Shown: positions 1 to 8,213, counted from the stretch's first letter. The stretch is DNA of 33,367 nucleotides from Casp-actino8 sp040381935 (GCA_040381935.1 JBEIGJ010000008.1:1-33367); one strand, 5' to 3'. Notes: generated by a model not told the origin, from the sequence alone. Numbers and translations are program-made.

Positions 1-2
1 AG

Positions 3-248
3 GCTTTTGGTCTCGGAGGTTTCGAGGCTTCGGCCTTGGCTGCCGATGAATCGGATCTACATCGGGCCGGGGGTGTTGCTGTCGACATACCAACAGGCTT
101 TGGTGCCGACCTTGGAGATCGCATTCCGGTGCGCGTGCGGGCCACGGCGCGCGGATTGCGGTTCTATGCCCGGCTATTGGCTCTGCGTGACCCGGTGCAA
201 TTGGATGAACTCGAGCGAGTTTGCCAGGCCGTTCTCGCTCGATCGTGA
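3..248 (+). CDS. 3' end of an unrecognised gene (truncated by window edge)
   Basis: An open frame enters from the left edge and ends at TGA 246-248, giving about 81 C-terminal residues. The tail contains a stretch reading VAVDIPTGFGADLG and ends in a helical, Arg/Leu-rich segment (RGLRFYARLLALRDP). I do not recognise the family. The DIPTG stretch faintly recalls the NAD(P)HX epimerase motif, but too little is visible to claim it. It is convergent with rnpB, only about 54 bases away. An overlapping open frame in another register is less protein-like and runs into rnpB, so this frame is preferred. Confidence 0.45.
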   Translation, partial: AFGLGGFEASALAADESDLHRAGGVAVDIPTGFGADLGDRIPVRVRATARGLRFYARLLALRDPVQLDELERVCQAVLARS

Positions 249-301
249 GCGCCCGGAAGCGTCGGGCGGAGCGGTCGAGGTCAAAGCGCAGTTGGTGAGG
301 T

Positions 302-664
302 GACGGTGAGTCATTCTGTAAGCGGGATCCTGTAGGCCGATTGCTCGACCCGGTGACCATCCATCTCTGCGGCCTACCCGAGGAGAGGCCCGTTACCGGG
401 CCGGACGGACCGCCCGCCTCCTCTGCTTGACCTTGCTCCAAGTGGGGTTTGCCAAGCTACGCCGGTCACCCGACGCACTGGTGCGCTCTTACCGCACCGT
501 TTCAGCCTTACCTGTGCCATTGCTGGCCATCGGCGGTCTCTCTCTGTTGCACTTTCCGTGAGGTCGCCCCCACCTGGCTCGCGCCAGCACTTTGTCCTGT
601 GGAGTCCCGACTTTCCTCAGCCGAATACGAGATCCGACCGCGGTCACCCGAATAACTCACCGTC
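302..664 (-). ncRNA. rnpB: RNase P RNA (bacterial type A)
   Basis: Read on the minus strand, this contains the universal RNase P RNA landmarks: GAGGAAAGTCGGGACTCC near the 5' end (CR-I), ACAGGTAAGGCTGAAACGG in the middle, GGTAAGAGCGCACC, GGCAAACCCC and the 3' tail ending in ATCCCGCTTAC. The ends pair into a long P1 helix: 302-316 is complementary to 650-664 over 15 positions, with one G-U pair. The length of about 363 nt is normal for the catalytic subunit of RNase P, which matures tRNA 5' ends together with the RnpA protein. Exact ends are inferred from the P1 helix and could differ by a few bases. The transcript converges on the truncated gene at the left edge. Confidence 0.94.
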
Positions 665-719
665 GCCGTCAGTCTACGGTCGGGCCTCCATCCAGAGACC
701 GTGATCAAAAACCGGGATC

Positions 720-771
720 ACTGACTGGAATTACTGACTGGGACTACTGACGGGGATTACTGACTGGAGAT
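720..771. repeat. Four tandem copies of a 13-bp unit
   Basis: Units start at 720, 733, 746 and 759, each a variant of ACTGACTGGGATT. The array fills the gap between rnpB, transcribed leftwards, and the stop codon of the ferritin-like gene (771-773), so it lies immediately upstream of the rnpB promoter region. The last base of the fourth unit is part of that stop codon. No clear hairpin or T-tract is associated with it. Confidence 0.85.
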
Positions 772-1808
772 CACGAGTCGAGGTATTCGTAAACCATCGA
801 ATTCAGGCTCGGGGTCTCGAGAGAAACCGTGGTCCGAGTGCCCGATTCATTCGGGGCGCCGAGGGTGACGGGAATCGGCGACTGAGTTCCAAACGCCGAG
901 GGAACCGCATAGGCCGGTCCGGGCACATCGGTCTCTTCTCGGTATTCAGCGGGAATGGATAATCCGAAAGACGACACTAAACGTGAGGGATTGACCAAGG
1001 AACCGATCACTGCGGCATGCCGAGCCTCTTGTTGGCCGATACCCATCGCTGCCGCCCGCAAAGCTTTGTCATTGAGCAGGGGGACATAGGCCTGGTAGGT
1101 GGCTCCAGCCAAAGTTTCAAGGGCATAGGCCAAGGCCAAGACGTCGGCTACTGGATCCTCGGTCGGGGGAATACCTGAGGCATCATCGCCAGTGATCAGA
1201 GCCAAGGCTGGTTCGACGTAGATGGACTGCAAACGGGGGTTGGGTTTTTCAAAAGCCCGACCGCCGAGATCCTGAGTCAATTGAGCGGTGGCTTCAGCAT
1301 GGGCTTGGTGATCACTCAAGAATTTGGCTGCCAATGAGGCGGTGTCTCCGCTTAAGAGGCCAGCCGAAGCCACTGCCTGGTAAACGAAGATGGCGTTGTA
1401 TTCAAGCGAGGTCGCCGTCCGCAAAAGTACGACATCGGTGACGTCTCCGTCGGGGAGTTCATTTGGTTCGGGAGAGTTGCCGATCCGTGCAATTCCCGTC
1501 GACTCCGATCCACCGCCACAGGCGGCCAGCAGTGCCCCAAATGACACCGTTGCCCCTCCGGCGAGCAAGAACCGGCGACGACTGACCGTGGCGCGCATGG
1601 CGGCATCGGGATTGATGCCTTGTGTCGCGCGGGCGAGACGACTCCAGGTCTGACGGAGTTCGCGATCTTCACGAAATTCGGTCGAAAAGGGGGTCACGTT
1701 GAAAGACGTGGGGATCGAGGTCCCGTTGTCTTCGCCAATGACATTGTCATTGGCAGTGGCATTGACATTGCCATTGTCATTAATGGGATGCTGATTCGAG
1801 TTGTTCAT
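771..1808 (-). CDS. Ferritin-like domain lipoprotein with twin-arginine signal
   Basis: This encodes a 345-residue protein. The start is placed at ATG 1806-1808 because GGAG lies six bases upstream; a TTG five codons earlier has no ribosome site. A twin-arginine motif SRRRFL sits at residues 76-81, followed by a hydrophobic stretch and a lipobox ending LLAAC, predicting Tat export and lipid anchoring outside the membrane. The rest is a four-helix ferritin-like domain with Glu in ATSLEYN, a His/Glu helix (SDHQAHAEAT) and the ExxH pair in QQEARHA. The bound metal and substrate are unknown. The region before the Tat motif is unusually long and begins with an Asn/Asp-rich low-complexity stretch (NDNGNVNATANDN). 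A shorter form starting at ATG 1598 would give a textbook Tat signal but has no visible ribosome site. It lies just downstream of a second ferritin-like gene. Confidence 0.85.
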   Translation of the reverse strand: MNNSNQHPINDNGNVNATANDNVIGEDNGTSIPTSFNVTPFSTEFREDRELRQTWSRLARATQGINPDAAMRATVSRRRFLLAGGATVSFGALLAACGGGSESTGIARIGNSPEPNELPDGDVTDVVLLRTATSLEYNAIFVYQAVASAGLLSGDTASLAAKFLSDHQAHAEATAQLTQDLGGRAFEKPNPRLQSIYVEPALALITGDDASGIPPTEDPVADVLALAYALETLAGATYQAYVPLLNDKALRAAAMGIGQQEARHAAVIGSLVNPSRLVSSFGLSIPAEYREETDVPGPAYAVPSAFGTQSPIPVTLGAPNESGTRTTVSLETPSLNSMVYEYLDS

Positions 1809-1845
1809 GGAAGTCTCCGACAAGGACGCGAAAGGGGTTCAGGGA

Positions 1846-2385
1846 TCAGGACGGTACGGCTGGGCTCAAAGGTGCGAGATCGGTCGTCACCAAGAAGGCA
1901 TCGCTATCGGTGACGGGGGATAGCCCGGCAATGGTGGCCAGGGCAACTGCATGACGCGCTTCGGTGATCATGATCGAGGCCACAAGTGCACTGCCCTCGG
2001 TACCGTCGAGATTTTCCAGTAATGAACGGTGGGTGACGACCAACCGATTCTCCAACTCGTGGGCGGCCTGAGCGGTTTGGGTGGTGTTGCGACCAAAGCG
2101 TGCCTGCAGGGCCACAAAGAGTTCCTCGTTGCGCGCCTGTGGGGCGGCAGTGCCGATCGTGGCCGAAATGGCCTGAGCGTAAGCATCATGATGAGCGGCC
2201 AGAGCCACCAGACTTGGAAGTTGTTCATCACCGGAACCGGCTTCGATGGCCCGGCGATAGAGATCGCGGGCGGCCAGCTCGGCTGACTGGGCAAAACCAA
2301 GGAGTTCAACGTCAGCCGACGTCGGACGACGAGGCGGGGTCGTGGTGCTGTTGGTGGCCGGGGTGGAATCAATCGGCGTTGTCAC
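1846..2385 (-). CDS. Ferritin-like domain protein, cytoplasmic
   Basis: This 179-residue protein starts at GTG 2383-2385, with AAAGGA five bases upstream. After a Ser/Thr/Pro-rich N-terminus of about 22 residues it forms a helical ferritin-like domain: an E in SAELAARDLY, an AAHHDAYAQ helix, a conserved E in HELENRLV and an ExxH motif in TEARHAVAL. No signal peptide is visible, so it should stay in the cytoplasm. It is 37 bases upstream of the Tat-exported ferritin-like gene in the same direction and shares its ITEARHA-type motif. The two are probably co-transcribed paralogues acting on either side of the membrane. The catalytic role is unknown; oxidative stress or iron handling is inference. 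Confidence 0.82.
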   Translation of the reverse strand: MTTPIDSTPATNSTTTPPRRPTSADVELLGFAQSAELAARDLYRRAIEAGSGDEQLPSLVALAAHHDAYAQAISATIGTAAPQARNEELFVALQARFGRNTTQTAQAAHELENRLVVTHRSLLENLDGTEGSALVASIMITEARHAVALATIAGLSPVTDSDAFLVTTDLAPLSPAVPS

Positions 2386-2450
2386 GTTGGTCCTTTCACG
2401 GGTACCACTTCAGCATGGTTGGTCAGACATGGTGAGGGCAACTTCAGACT

Positions 2451-3971
2451 CTAGAAGTCAAGAGCCGACAGTTCGGGTATCCACCCGGCGGCACGGGTCA
2501 CAGCTTGGTGCCATTGTGACCGTTCGAGGTCGCGATTGGAACCGGAATCGGGATCCACAGTCATGAGCGGAGACCACAATGTGGCGATCTCATCGAGTCC
2601 GGACCAGGTTGAAATGGCCAATCCCGCCAAATAAGCGGCTCCGAGAGTGGTGGCCTCGGAGATGGGTGACACGGCAATCGGGGTGGCCGTGGCATTGGCC
2701 AAAGCCTGGACGAAAGTGGGGTTGCGGCTCATGCCTCCATCGATCCGCAATTCGCGCACATCGGTGCCCGGCTGGTCGGAGACCAGTGCCTCGAGAAGGT
2801 CGGCGCCACGGTGGGCTACCCCTTCCAAAACGGCGCGAACGATATGTGGGCGTTGTGTTCCTCGCGTCAATCCAAAGAGCGAACCCCGGGCCCCGTAGTC
2901 CCAATGGGGTGTGCCGAGCCCAATCAGGGCGGGAACGAAGACCACACCGTCACTGGTCGCACATTGGGCCGCGACCTCGTGGCTGTGCGCTGCGCTTTCG
3001 ATGATGCCGAGGTCGTCACGTAACCATTCGATTGTCGTGCCAGCAGACAACATGATGGCTTCGGCACCCCATGTCACCTCATCGGTTTGGCTCCAGGCCA
3101 CGATCGGAAAGGTGCCGTGCGCTCCACGTTGGGCGCTGATGGGAGGCGAGGTGTCGAGGCAGACGTCCATCATGGCTCCGGTGCCAAAGGTGCACTTCAC
3201 CATGTTTTTGCGAACACATGATTGGCCGACCAGCGAGGCTTGTTGATCACCGACCAGTGCTGCTATCGGAGGGGCACCAGCGAGAGCACGAGCTGGTCCG
3301 ATGACTCCGCTGGAAGGCACGATGTCCGGCAAGCTCCGAAGCGGAATTCCCAAAACCTCACAAACACCTTCGTGCCATCGGGGAGTTGTCCCGCCAGTGA
3401 TATCGCACAGACCGGTGACTCCGGCATTGCTGTGGTCGGTGCAATGGAAAGCTCCCTCGGACAACGTCCAGGCGATCCAGGAGTCGATAGTGCCGATGCA
3501 CAGATCAGCAGCCCGCTCGTCTACTGCCTTGCGATCGCCGACGTAGGTTCGTAAGAGCCACGCGGCTTTAGTGGCTGATTGATTTGGAGCCAGGGCGTAC
3601 CCGTGCTCGGCGGTGATCGACAGGCAATCCCCAACGGTGCGCAGATCTTGCCAACCAAGCGCAGGACCAATGGGGCGACCTGTTGAACGCTCCCAGACAA
3701 CAGTGGAAGCGCGTTGATTAGCGATGCCGACGGCGCCGACTGGTCCACCATCGATGAGGGCGGCGCGAGCGGTGTCGAGGACCAGGCGAGCCATTTCCAT
3801 GGCATCGAATTCGACCAGTCCCGGAAACGGCGAGTCGGGAACAAAGGAGATGTGCTTCAGGGATTCGACCCGTGCATCGGGGCGTACCACGGCGCTGCGA
3901 AGGCCACTGGTGCCAACATCGATCACCAAGATGGAATCGGATCGTGCGCTGTTCATGAATTGAGTAGTCAT
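2451..3971 (-). CDS. FGGY-family carbohydrate kinase related to glycerol kinase
   Basis: This 506-residue kinase starts at ATG 3969-3971, overlapping the upstream stop by ATGA; the open frame extends further upstream only as a shadow. The FGGY fold is clear: phosphate-1 loop IDVGTSG (17-23), NQR (85-87), WQDLRT (107-112), GTIDSW (160-165), GDQQA (241-245), FGTGAMM and ARGSLFGLTRG. The overall sequence is closest to GlpK, which makes sn-glycerol 3-phosphate from glycerol and ATP. Of the E. coli GlpK glycerol contacts (Arg83, Glu84, Tyr135, Asp245), Arg (R87) and Asp (D242) are kept but Glu is Ala88 and Tyr is Asn130. The substrate may therefore not be plain glycerol. Being last in an operon with GlpD and an alkyl-DHAP-synthase-like enzyme points to a three-carbon or glycerol-derived polyol. 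Assignment to the family is secure, to the substrate is not. Confidence 0.85.
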   Translation of the reverse strand: MTTQFMNSARSDSILVIDVGTSGLRSAVVRPDARVESLKHISFVPDSPFPGLVEFDAMEMARLVLDTARAALIDGGPVGAVGIANQRASTVVWERSTGRPIGPALGWQDLRTVGDCLSITAEHGYALAPNQSATKAAWLLRTYVGDRKAVDERAADLCIGTIDSWIAWTLSEGAFHCTDHSNAGVTGLCDITGGTTPRWHEGVCEVLGIPLRSLPDIVPSSGVIGPARALAGAPPIAALVGDQQASLVGQSCVRKNMVKCTFGTGAMMDVCLDTSPPISAQRGAHGTFPIVAWSQTDEVTWGAEAIMLSAGTTIEWLRDDLGIIESAAHSHEVAAQCATSDGVVFVPALIGLGTPHWDYGARGSLFGLTRGTQRPHIVRAVLEGVAHRGADLLEALVSDQPGTDVRELRIDGGMSRNPTFVQALANATATPIAVSPISEATTLGAAYLAGLAISTWSGLDEIATLWSPLMTVDPDSGSNRDLERSQWHQAVTRAAGWIPELSALDF

Positions 3972-4417
3972 GGATTGAGGGGGCGTCGGCCTTGGGGATA
4001 GGCGCCCCGGCGTTGCATGGACGAACCGAGCAATCCACCAAAGACGCCCATGGTCATGGTCATGGCCAAGTTGAACATGACCCCACTCCACGCAACGTCG
4101 CCCCCACGCGCCAATTTGACGATGATGAAAATCGTTTGGGCCGCAATGTAGGTGGAAGTGGCGGTGACGAGGCCATGAGAGAGTGGCGTTCGTTTTTGCT
4201 GATGCCAGGCGGCAACTGATGCACCAAGGAGAAATCCCAAGGCCGCGCCGAAGGAGAGCAAGACGGCTAACCCACTTCCTGAGACCAGGCGGGCGGCAAT
4301 CGACAAGGGAACAGCAAAAACCAAAGCAACAGAGGCACCGGCGCGAATCGCCGGAATATCCCAGCGATCATTGGCAGTTTCGTTAGCGCCTGAATTGCTA
4401 TTCGCTGTATTGCTCAT
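3968..4417 (-). CDS. Small four-helix membrane protein in the glycerol-3-phosphate operon
   Basis: This 149-residue protein starts at ATG 4415-4417, preceded by a strong GGAGGT seven bases upstream inside the preceding gene; a GTG two codons earlier would abut that site and is rejected. After a polar Asn-rich N-terminus of about 20 residues there are four predicted membrane helices: around IRAGASVALVFAVPL, LAVLLSFGAALGFLLGA, HGLVTATSTYIAAQTIFII and FNLAMTMTMGVFGGLL. I do not recognise the family. ATGA overlaps on both sides (4414-4417 and 3968-3971) show it is translated as part of the unit. A role in transport or in anchoring the neighbouring enzymes is possible but unproven. Confidence 0.75.
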   Translation of the reverse strand: MSNTANSNSGANETANDRWDIPAIRAGASVALVFAVPLSIAARLVSGSGLAVLLSFGAALGFLLGASVAAWHQQKRTPLSHGLVTATSTYIAAQTIFIIVKLARGGDVAWSGVMFNLAMTMTMGVFGGLLGSSMQRRGAYPQGRRPLNP

Positions 4418-5955
4418 GGCCACACCTCCGATGGTGCCACAGAGTTGAATCCGGGCCCCTCCACGGGAAAACCCATCTTCCCCGGATTCAAAATTCCGTT
4501 TGGATCGAGTGCCCGCTTCATCGCTACCAGCACATGGTACGCGGGTCCCAGAGTTTCAGCGACGAAACGGGCGCGGTTCAGACCGATGCCGTGATGATGA
4601 CTGAGATTGCCACCGTGGGCCACGATATTGCGCGCTCCGGCATTCCACAGAGCGATGTAGGTGGATTCGATATCGACCGAGGAAGGATTGGCCGCAAAGG
4701 TGAAATACAGACAAGCACCATCTTGATAACTGTGGGAAAGATGGCAGGTGGCGGTTCGTGCTTCTTTCACCGCCAGAATTGCTGCACAGGTGGTCTCGTA
4801 AATCTGCGCCAGGTTTGACCAAGGTCCAGCAATTTCCATGGTGTCGACCACGAATCCCTTATGAGTGAGCGCCTGCAGTCCACTGGTGTCATTGCGATGA
4901 TGCATCCATGCCTCCACGAGGGAAACATCCTTGGGAAAACACCCATCGGTTCCTAGACACTCCTCATCGACGATGGCCATGGTGGCATCAACCGAGGCGA
5001 TATCTCCTTCATCGAGGACCAGTAACACGCACTCGCTTCCATCGCCGCCGTGACCGCGTTGGCTTTCGCGTCCGTCGTACAGACGCAAGACAGCGGGAGT
5101 AGCCCCGCGTTGCATGATGCGTCGACAGGCATCGAGACCAGATGCGAAATCACTGAACGAATAAGCGGCGCGAGATTCGGTCATGGGTGCGGGATGACAG
5201 CGCAGCCAAATACGCGTTATCACTCCGAGTGTGCCTTCACTGCCTACGAATACTTGGTTCAGATCGGGACCGACCGCCGAGCGCGGGGTGCCACCTGTAC
5301 GCACGACGGAGCCATCGGCGAGTACGACCTCCAGGCCAACCACCATGTCTTCGATCTTTCCGTAGCGGGTGGAATACTGACCAGCACCACGACAGGCCAC
5401 CCATCCACCAACGGTCGAGATCGCAAAACTCTGGGGATAGTGCCCGACAGTCAGGCCCACCGCGCTGAGAGCGGTCTCCAGTTCGGGCCCAAATGTTCCC
5501 GGCAGAACTTCTACCACCATTGAAACGCGATCGATATCCAGGACTCCTTGGAGTGCGGTGGTATCGAGAACGACGCCGCCGTAGAGCGGTATCGAGGCGC
5601 CACACACGCCACTACGACCTCCGGCAGTCGTCAGTGGGAGTCGTTGTTGATTGCAGTACTTGATGAGTGGTGCAATCTGATCCACAGTCTCGGGGCGACA
5701 GACGGCAGCGGCCATCACCGGGACTTCGCCGGCTAGCGACCAATGCATGGCCAAAGGCCACCAATCCCGGCTGGCTTGTGCGAGCCCCAATACTGATGTT
5801 TCGGTCGGACACAGTTGTCGCAACTCCTCCAACTGTTCGGTGGAGATCGAGACTTTGGTATGGGTGAAATGTTCGCTGGGGGAATGACCCTCGGCGACGA
5901 TGAGCGGAATAGGAGCGGTGGGCTCCCGCAGGGGACGTAGCGTGCTGTCACTCAT
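4414..5955 (-). CDS. FAD-linked oxidase, alkylglycerone-phosphate-synthase-like
   Basis: This is a 513-residue flavoprotein of the VAO/PCMH fold. An FAD_binding_4 domain spans roughly residues 75-260 (TTAGGRSGVCGAS, STVGGWVACRGAGQYSTRYGKIEDMV in two segments, GSEGTLGVIT). The C-terminal half carries hallmarks of alkyl-dihydroxyacetonephosphate synthase: CHLSHSYQDGACLYFT and the His triplet SHHHGIG (453-455), then the closing DPNGILNPGKM. In eukaryotes this enzyme swaps the acyl group of acyl-DHAP for a fatty alcohol to make the ether bond. Bacterial relatives are mostly uncharacterised and may oxidise another glycerol-derived substrate. It overlaps glpD upstream and the membrane protein downstream by ATGA, so it should share flux through G3P/DHAP. 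No signal peptide. Confidence 0.88.
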   Translation of the reverse strand: MSDSTLRPLREPTAPIPLIVAEGHSPSEHFTHTKVSISTEQLEELRQLCPTETSVLGLAQASRDWWPLAMHWSLAGEVPVMAAAVCRPETVDQIAPLIKYCNQQRLPLTTAGGRSGVCGASIPLYGGVVLDTTALQGVLDIDRVSMVVEVLPGTFGPELETALSAVGLTVGHYPQSFAISTVGGWVACRGAGQYSTRYGKIEDMVVGLEVVLADGSVVRTGGTPRSAVGPDLNQVFVGSEGTLGVITRIWLRCHPAPMTESRAAYSFSDFASGLDACRRIMQRGATPAVLRLYDGRESQRGHGGDGSECVLLVLDEGDIASVDATMAIVDEECLGTDGCFPKDVSLVEAWMHHRNDTSGLQALTHKGFVVDTMEIAGPWSNLAQIYETTCAAILAVKEARTATCHLSHSYQDGACLYFTFAANPSSVDIESTYIALWNAGARNIVAHGGNLSHHHGIGLNRARFVAETLGPAYHVLVAMKRALDPNGILNPGKMGFPVEGPGFNSVAPSEVWP

Positions 5956-7721
5956 AGCGGGTGTAACTCCTCTTCGGCAATGCCGGCTGCAGTTTCTTCA
6001 TGGGCGCATAGATCCAAGAATGCAGCAACTTCCTGCTCGATCCGGGATTGGTTCCAGCCGAGGAGCGGCGCGGCCACATTGGCAACGGATTGCGCGGCCA
6101 TGGACGCTGCTTGTCGGTCGAAAAGCAGGGTACGCGTTCGCCGCGACAAGATGTCTTCCAAAGTGACGGCCATCTCATAGCGAATGGCGTACACGACTTC
6201 GGCTGCAAGGTAGGGAAGTCCGGACATCAAAGGCGTGCCAAGGTTGGGTTGTTCGTCGATCATTTCGTTGACAACTGAGACGTCAGTGCCGTACCGGTGG
6301 TAGAGGTGGCTGTGTTTTGGATCGCGATTTTTTATACGTTGCCACACGCCCAGACGTGGTGCCCCATGTAAGTGAAGGCGGCGGGTCCGGCAGCGTCGAG
6401 TGACTGTTGAATTCGTGCTCGACGACATGCTGGTCGATGAGGCCAGAACAGCATCCACGGTGTCCTCAGCCATCTCGCGGTAGGTCGTGAGTTTGCCGCC
6501 GGTAACGGTGATGATGCCATCTCCCGTGGTGTGCACCAAGTGTCGACGTGAAAGATCGGCGGTGCGCGCTGCTTTGCCCGACCGGCCCGATCCTTCGGGT
6601 GAGTTCACCTGCTTCACCAATGGCCGTAACCCGCTCCAGACGCCGGTGATATCAGCAGCGGTGATATTCGAAGTCAAATGGGCATTCAATGCGTTGATCA
6701 CGTAATCAATGTCATCTTTGGTGCATTGCGGATCATCGATTGGTCCTTGGTAGTCGGTATCCGTCGTGCCGACGTATGTATGGCTGAACCCGCCACCGGG
6801 CAACGGACCCCACGGAACGACGAAGAGGCTGCGGCGATCTTTGGGGACCGGGATGACCACGGCTATTTCGTTGCGTACTTTGGACCACGGCACCGTGATG
6901 TGAATCCCTTTTGCTGGACGGATGGTGTCCACATCGACGTCTTGTTCAAGTCGGCGAACCTCATCGCACCAAACGCCGGCGGCATTGACAACGATCGGGG
7001 CACGCACGAGAAAAGAGATGTCTTTCGGTTCACCGTTGCCGTAGGCATCGGGAGCGTGACGCACACCGACCCCGACTCCAGCCAATGAGCCATCTTCGTG
7101 ACGAACGATTTCTTTGGCGGCAACGTAATTGACGATGACCGCGCCATGGTCGGCTGCTGATCGGGCCAGCGCCAGACATAAACGGGCGTCATCGGCTTGA
7201 GCGTCGTAATAGATGTAGGCCGAGGCAAGGCGATTGCTATCAATGGTCGGAATGTAAGAACGTGCTCGATTCCGACGGATCCGGCGGTGTAGCCGACCGA
7301 TACGTAGGCCACCGGTGATGTCGTACATCCACAATGCTGAACCGAGCGCTCGTGCGATTTTCCGAGAGATGAGTCCATCTCGAGTCAGGATCGGGAGCAT
7401 GAAGGGCAAGACGGTCACCAGATGGGGTGCGTTGCGGCGCAGTCGCTGGCGTTCGCGCAGTGCTTCGTACACCAGTCGGACCTCACCTTGTTGCAAGTAT
7501 CGCAACCCGCCATGAATCAATTTCGAACTTTTCGAAGAGGTGCCCGAGGCGAAATCGTCTCGCTCGATCAGAGCGACGCGGAGTCCCCGGGTACTGGCAT
7601 CGAGGGCTACTCCCAGCCCGGTGATTCCTCCTCCGACGACCACCACATCGAAGGACTCCTGCGCCAGTCGCTGGAGCATCGAACCCCGGTCGAATCGATC
7701 GGCTGGTTGCGGTGAACTCAC
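5952..7721 (-). CDS. glpD: FAD-dependent glycerol-3-phosphate dehydrogenase
   Basis: This 589-residue enzyme oxidises sn-glycerol 3-phosphate to DHAP, passing electrons from FAD to the quinone pool at the membrane. The N-terminus shows the dinucleotide fold FDVVVVGGGITGLG (24-37), then ERDDFASGTSSKSSKLIHGG (53-72), typical of GlpD, and RYLQQGE. Mid-protein contains the GTTDTDYQGP and SGLRPLV segments seen in this family. The C-terminal domain with HLYHRYGT and RYEMAVTLEDILSRRTR is the usual cap. The start is GTG 7719-7721 with only a weak ribosome site; an in-frame ATG at 7677-7679 would remove 14 residues ahead of the FAD fold and is possible. It is first in a four-gene operon running leftwards and is divergent from the whiB-like gene, with about 218 bases of shared control region. 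Confidence 0.93.
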   Translation of the reverse strand: MSSPQPADRFDRGSMLQRLAQESFDVVVVGGGITGLGVALDASTRGLRVALIERDDFASGTSSKSSKLIHGGLRYLQQGEVRLVYEALRERQRLRRNAPHLVTVLPFMLPILTRDGLISRKIARALGSALWMYDITGGLRIGRLHRRIRRNRARSYIPTIDSNRLASAYIYYDAQADDARLCLALARSAADHGAVIVNYVAAKEIVRHEDGSLAGVGVGVRHAPDAYGNGEPKDISFLVRAPIVVNAAGVWCDEVRRLEQDVDVDTIRPAKGIHITVPWSKVRNEIAVVIPVPKDRRSLFVVPWGPLPGGGFSHTYVGTTDTDYQGPIDDPQCTKDDIDYVINALNAHLTSNITAADITGVWSGLRPLVKQVNSPEGSGRSGKAARTADLSRRHLVHTTGDGIITVTGGKLTTYREMAEDTVDAVLASSTSMSSSTNSTVTRRCRTRRLHLHGAPRLGVWQRIKNRDPKHSHLYHRYGTDVSVVNEMIDEQPNLGTPLMSGLPYLAAEVVYAIRYEMAVTLEDILSRRTRTLLFDRQAASMAAQSVANVAAPLLGWNQSRIEQEVAAFLDLCAHEETAAGIAEEELHPL

Positions 7722-7939
7722 CGGGATCAGAGTAGTGCCTGTCTCCCAAACGGTCTGAGCCGGTGCCCCGATTCATTTCTGTAGACCCATCTTTTTCTCG
7801 GTTTTTCTTCGTTTTTTACCATTTGAAGAGTCTCCGATTCTGCGAACCGCGGCGGTGTGGTTCTAGTGTCGGGTTGGCGTTTGGCTCGGGGGATGAAAAA
7901 GAGTCGACCGCTCGATGGCTAGAGCTCGAGGGGTTGGTA

Positions 7940-8170
7940 ATGGATATTGCATGGCGTTCATTGGGGGAGTGTCGGGGGCTGGACCCGGAGATCTTCTTCC
8001 CCGAAACCGAGGAACAAATCGAGTTGGCCCTAGAGATCTGTGATGGTTGTGGCGTTCGTATTGCCTGTCTCGAACATGCTTTGGCCCGACGGGAGAAGGT
8101 TGGGGTGTGGGGTGGCACCACGGAGAAAGACCGTCGACGAATCATTCGCCAGCGCCGACGCACTGCATGA
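7940..8170 (+). CDS. WhiB-family iron-sulfur regulator
   Basis: The 76-residue protein carries the full WhiB signature: Cys11, Cys34, Cys37 and Cys43 to hold a [4Fe-4S] cluster, and the G-V-W-G-G turn (55-59) followed by a basic tail (KDRRRIIRQRRRTA) expected to touch DNA. WhiB proteins bind sigma factor region 4 and are found in actinobacteria and their phages. The start is ATG 7940, chosen because GAGGGG lies six bases upstream and the resulting length is normal. The open frame extends a further 59 codons upstream, but that part is Phe/Arg-rich and unlike WhiB. It is divergent from glpD; whether it controls that operon cannot be told. The 218-base region between them contains no confident promoter by eye. 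Confidence 0.92.
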   Translation: MDIAWRSLGECRGLDPEIFFPETEEQIELALEICDGCGVRIACLEHALARREKVGVWGGTTEKDRRRIIRQRRRTA

Positions 8171-8213
8171 CTCGTCAGGCTCGTTGGTCTGACTGACTGG
8201 GTAGCCTGGCCCG

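Noticed and set aside
449..708. Open frames inside the rnpB region
   Set aside because: They overlay the conserved RNase P RNA and have no ribosome site or protein-like sequence.
5050..5523. 157-codon plus-strand frame within the FAD-linked oxidase
   Set aside because: A shadow of a strongly conserved gene; no family similarity.
7763..7939. N-terminal extension of the whiB-like frame
   Set aside because: Sequence is unlike WhiB and a good ribosome site stands at ATG 7940.
8171..8213. Tryptophan leader peptide before trpD
   Set aside because: The gap is only 43 bases and holds no Trp-rich frame or attenuator hairpin.
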